In this document: in pieces, positions 62,578 to 64,000 of the stretch
How positions within the stretch are numbered: the stretch's first letter is position 1
Layout: each line of letters starts with the position of its first letter
Origin: Plantago major
Lineage: Eukaryota; Streptophyta; Magnoliopsida; Lamiales; Plantaginaceae
NCBI GenBank assembly: GCA_026545765.1
Contig: JAIFAC010000243.1
Span: forward strand, 1-64,000
Reading direction: 5' to 3'
Length of the DNA: 64,000 nucleotides
Made by a program: the position numbers and the translations under genes
Notes under the pieces: generated by a model
Database searches by the model: none
Seen by the model: the letters and a program-made list of their open reading frames with translations, nothing else
What the model was told of the DNA's origin: nothing

Positions 62578-62829
62578 ATGGCAATGAATGTAGAAGCTGA
62601 TCAAGGCAGGAAAATAGCACCAAAAGGCCACTTTGTGGTGTATGTTGGCAGCCAAATGACAAGATTTGTTGTTCCAACTTACTTGTTGAAGAATCCATTG
62701 TTTCAACAACTTCTTGATACAGCTGCAGAGGAGTATGGATTTGAAAGTAGGAGTAAAATCACCATTCCATGTGATGAGGCTTCGTTTTGTACTCTTGTTA
62801 ACACGCTATTATCGAAGCGTCGGAACTGA
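62578..62829 (+). CDS. SAUR-family auxin-responsive protein
   Basis: Small auxin-up RNA proteins promote cell expansion, largely by inhibiting PP2C.D phosphatases and so activating plasma-membrane proton pumps. The single exon encodes 83 residues, within the short SAUR class. The central SAUR domain is complete: PKGHFVVYVG (residues 15-24), FVVPTYLLKNPLFQQLLD (31-48), AAEEYGFE (50-57) and ITIPCDEASF (62-71). No intron, as usual. The first ATG is used; a second ATG two codons later is possible. A TATA box lies upstream. SAURs often sit in tandem arrays, but no second copy is visible here. The frame is intact, and the gene is probably functional. Confidence 0.93.
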   Translation: MAMNVEADQGRKIAPKGHFVVYVGSQMTRFVVPTYLLKNPLFQQLLDTAAEEYGFESRSKITIPCDEASFCTLVNTLLSKRRN

Positions 62830-64000
62830 GAAGTTGCATCCTTTCAAATGCACATATTTTACGTTGTTTGTAACTTGTAAGCATCTGCAGACACCACACA
62901 ACCTGAGTATCTTCTAAATTAGGCCATCGAGGACCCAGCCTGGGGCAGGGCTCCAGCCCCGTGTTAAAAAACGTTAAAAAAATTTAGTGTAGAGTCCAGA
63001 TTTGGATAAGTTTCAATATATATTTTATGATATTTCGCAATTTAGTCCGGATGAAAAAAAATCTTGGTCCGCCCCTGGTGGAGGCTAGCATTCGTATTTA
63101 GTGCCTTCGTACATAGTAGGTGCATCGTGCACGTCTGGATTATAACATAATAAATACATGGACTCGAATTACTATACTTGTACTGAACATTTTGTTTATG
63201 AATGAAACGTGTAATGTGCTTGTATACAAGCTGGACAAAAACACTGCTATAATATGCAATTTATGGTGGGTGTAACAAATGAAAGATCATGAGATTTGTG
63301 TTTTGTTGTATGTGAATATTTTTATGGACAAATATACACTTTTGGCGGAACCTGTTGGTATAAACAGACGAGTAGTTCTTGTCTTTATGAGCACATCTCA
63401 CATAAAGTTACACTGTTATCTAATTTGCTTGCGAACGCACAATGCTGTTTTGGGTATAATTTTCAAAGAAATTGCGTGTCTAAATGTATTTAGATGATAG
63501 AGACGAGACAAAGATTTGTATCCTTGTAGATTATGTGATAGATATATTGGCAGCTAGGCACCAATAAATATGTAGAATTATACAGATCAATTTGCAAATC
63601 TAGGGGGGGGGGGGGAATATAGGCCTCTTTGTGCCCTCTACATACACGTATCTTCCTTTACGACGCGCTTAACCAACAACCAAAGTGGTAATGGTGTACC
63701 TTGTTTGTATCCCCGAATGCAGTACTCGTTCGATCAGTATTTGCAATGGGATCAGATGACCGAGTTAAACTGCAAAAACCACAAACTATGCGGAAAACTG
63801 TGAATTGGCCCCTGAAACTACCGACAAATACCTCTCGTTGTCATCTCAGGAAAGTACACTTGGGCGGAAATTTTCCCATCAAATGTCCCTTATTAGGCCA
63901 ATGTCGAGTGAGTAGACTTGACACTACTGCCGTATCAAAATTATCCAATATCCCAAGTTAGCTTTTCCAGCCCAATTCCAATGGTGCTGAACTATTAATG
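62830..64000. other. Intergenic, no gene recognised
   Basis: 3' flank of the SAUR gene, with a run of 13 G at 63603-63615. Open frames at 63279 and 63701 show no known domain. Confidence 0.55.

Noticed and set aside
63701..63961. 86-aa open frame near the right edge
   Set aside because: No recognisable motif; it may be chance or part of a gene beyond the window, but nothing supports it.

Overview
The window is nuclear DNA from a eudicot plant, probably an asterid close to the Lamiales (the lineage is an inference from the look of the proteins). The evidence is AT-rich intergenic DNA, GT-AG introns, a 14-exon chloroplast import gene, A-type cytochrome P450s with one phase-0 intron, SAUR and F-box genes, Ty1/copia, Ty3/gypsy, CACTA and PIF/Harbinger elements, and many Stowaway-like MITEs. 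No bacterial, organellar or CRISPR-like content was seen.

Layout. 1-2.4 kb: the 5' part of a chloroplast adenylate kinase gene (minus) and an intact 90-aa protein phosphatase 1 inhibitor (INH3-like, plus). 3.4-8.7 kb: a 3' fragment of a UDP-glycosyltransferase next to a decayed CACTA transposon. 8.7-38.8 kb: a P450 cluster of about 30 kb (CYP71 clan, CYP92-like) built from repeats of one unit: a plus-strand gene (type B) and a minus-strand gene (type C) with their 3' ends facing, then a spacer of 3-4 kb. Type B copies lie at 8.8 kb (exon 2 only), 19.4 kb (last exon split by a 5.26-kb copia element) and 33.1 kb (stop codon, lost splice acceptor, truncated end). Type C copies lie at 10.3 kb (relic), 27.1-28.8 kb (the only intact P450, 507 aa) and 34.7 kb (5' stub). 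Further insertions mark the order of events: a copia element is full length in one spacer and a solo LTR at the matching site of the next, and a Harbinger element in the third spacer has a paralogous empty site in the second.

40.8-47.1 kb: an intact TIC40 gene (minus, 424 aa), whose exon structure I worked out with consistent reading phase. 47-59.3 kb: repeat-rich DNA with MITEs, a (CT)26 microsatellite, a 1.9-kb solo gypsy-like LTR, an unusual array of dispersed TGTCTAG motifs, and a minus-strand copia element that has lost its reverse-transcriptase core. 59.4-60.5 kb: an F-box/DUF295 gene with one frameshift. 62.6 kb: an intact SAUR gene.

Most of the apparent coding damage in the repeats may not be real. 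Duplicated segments differ again and again where one copy has CTG or CAG and the other has CG, CCG or CGG. These are the CHG sites that plants methylate in transposons, so the pattern fits systematic base-calling error at methylated CHG in a long-read assembly. Frameshift-based pseudogene calls should be read with that in mind. I found no clearly new biological system. The strongest leads are the history of the P450 array, the single surviving type C P450, and the methylation-like error signature.
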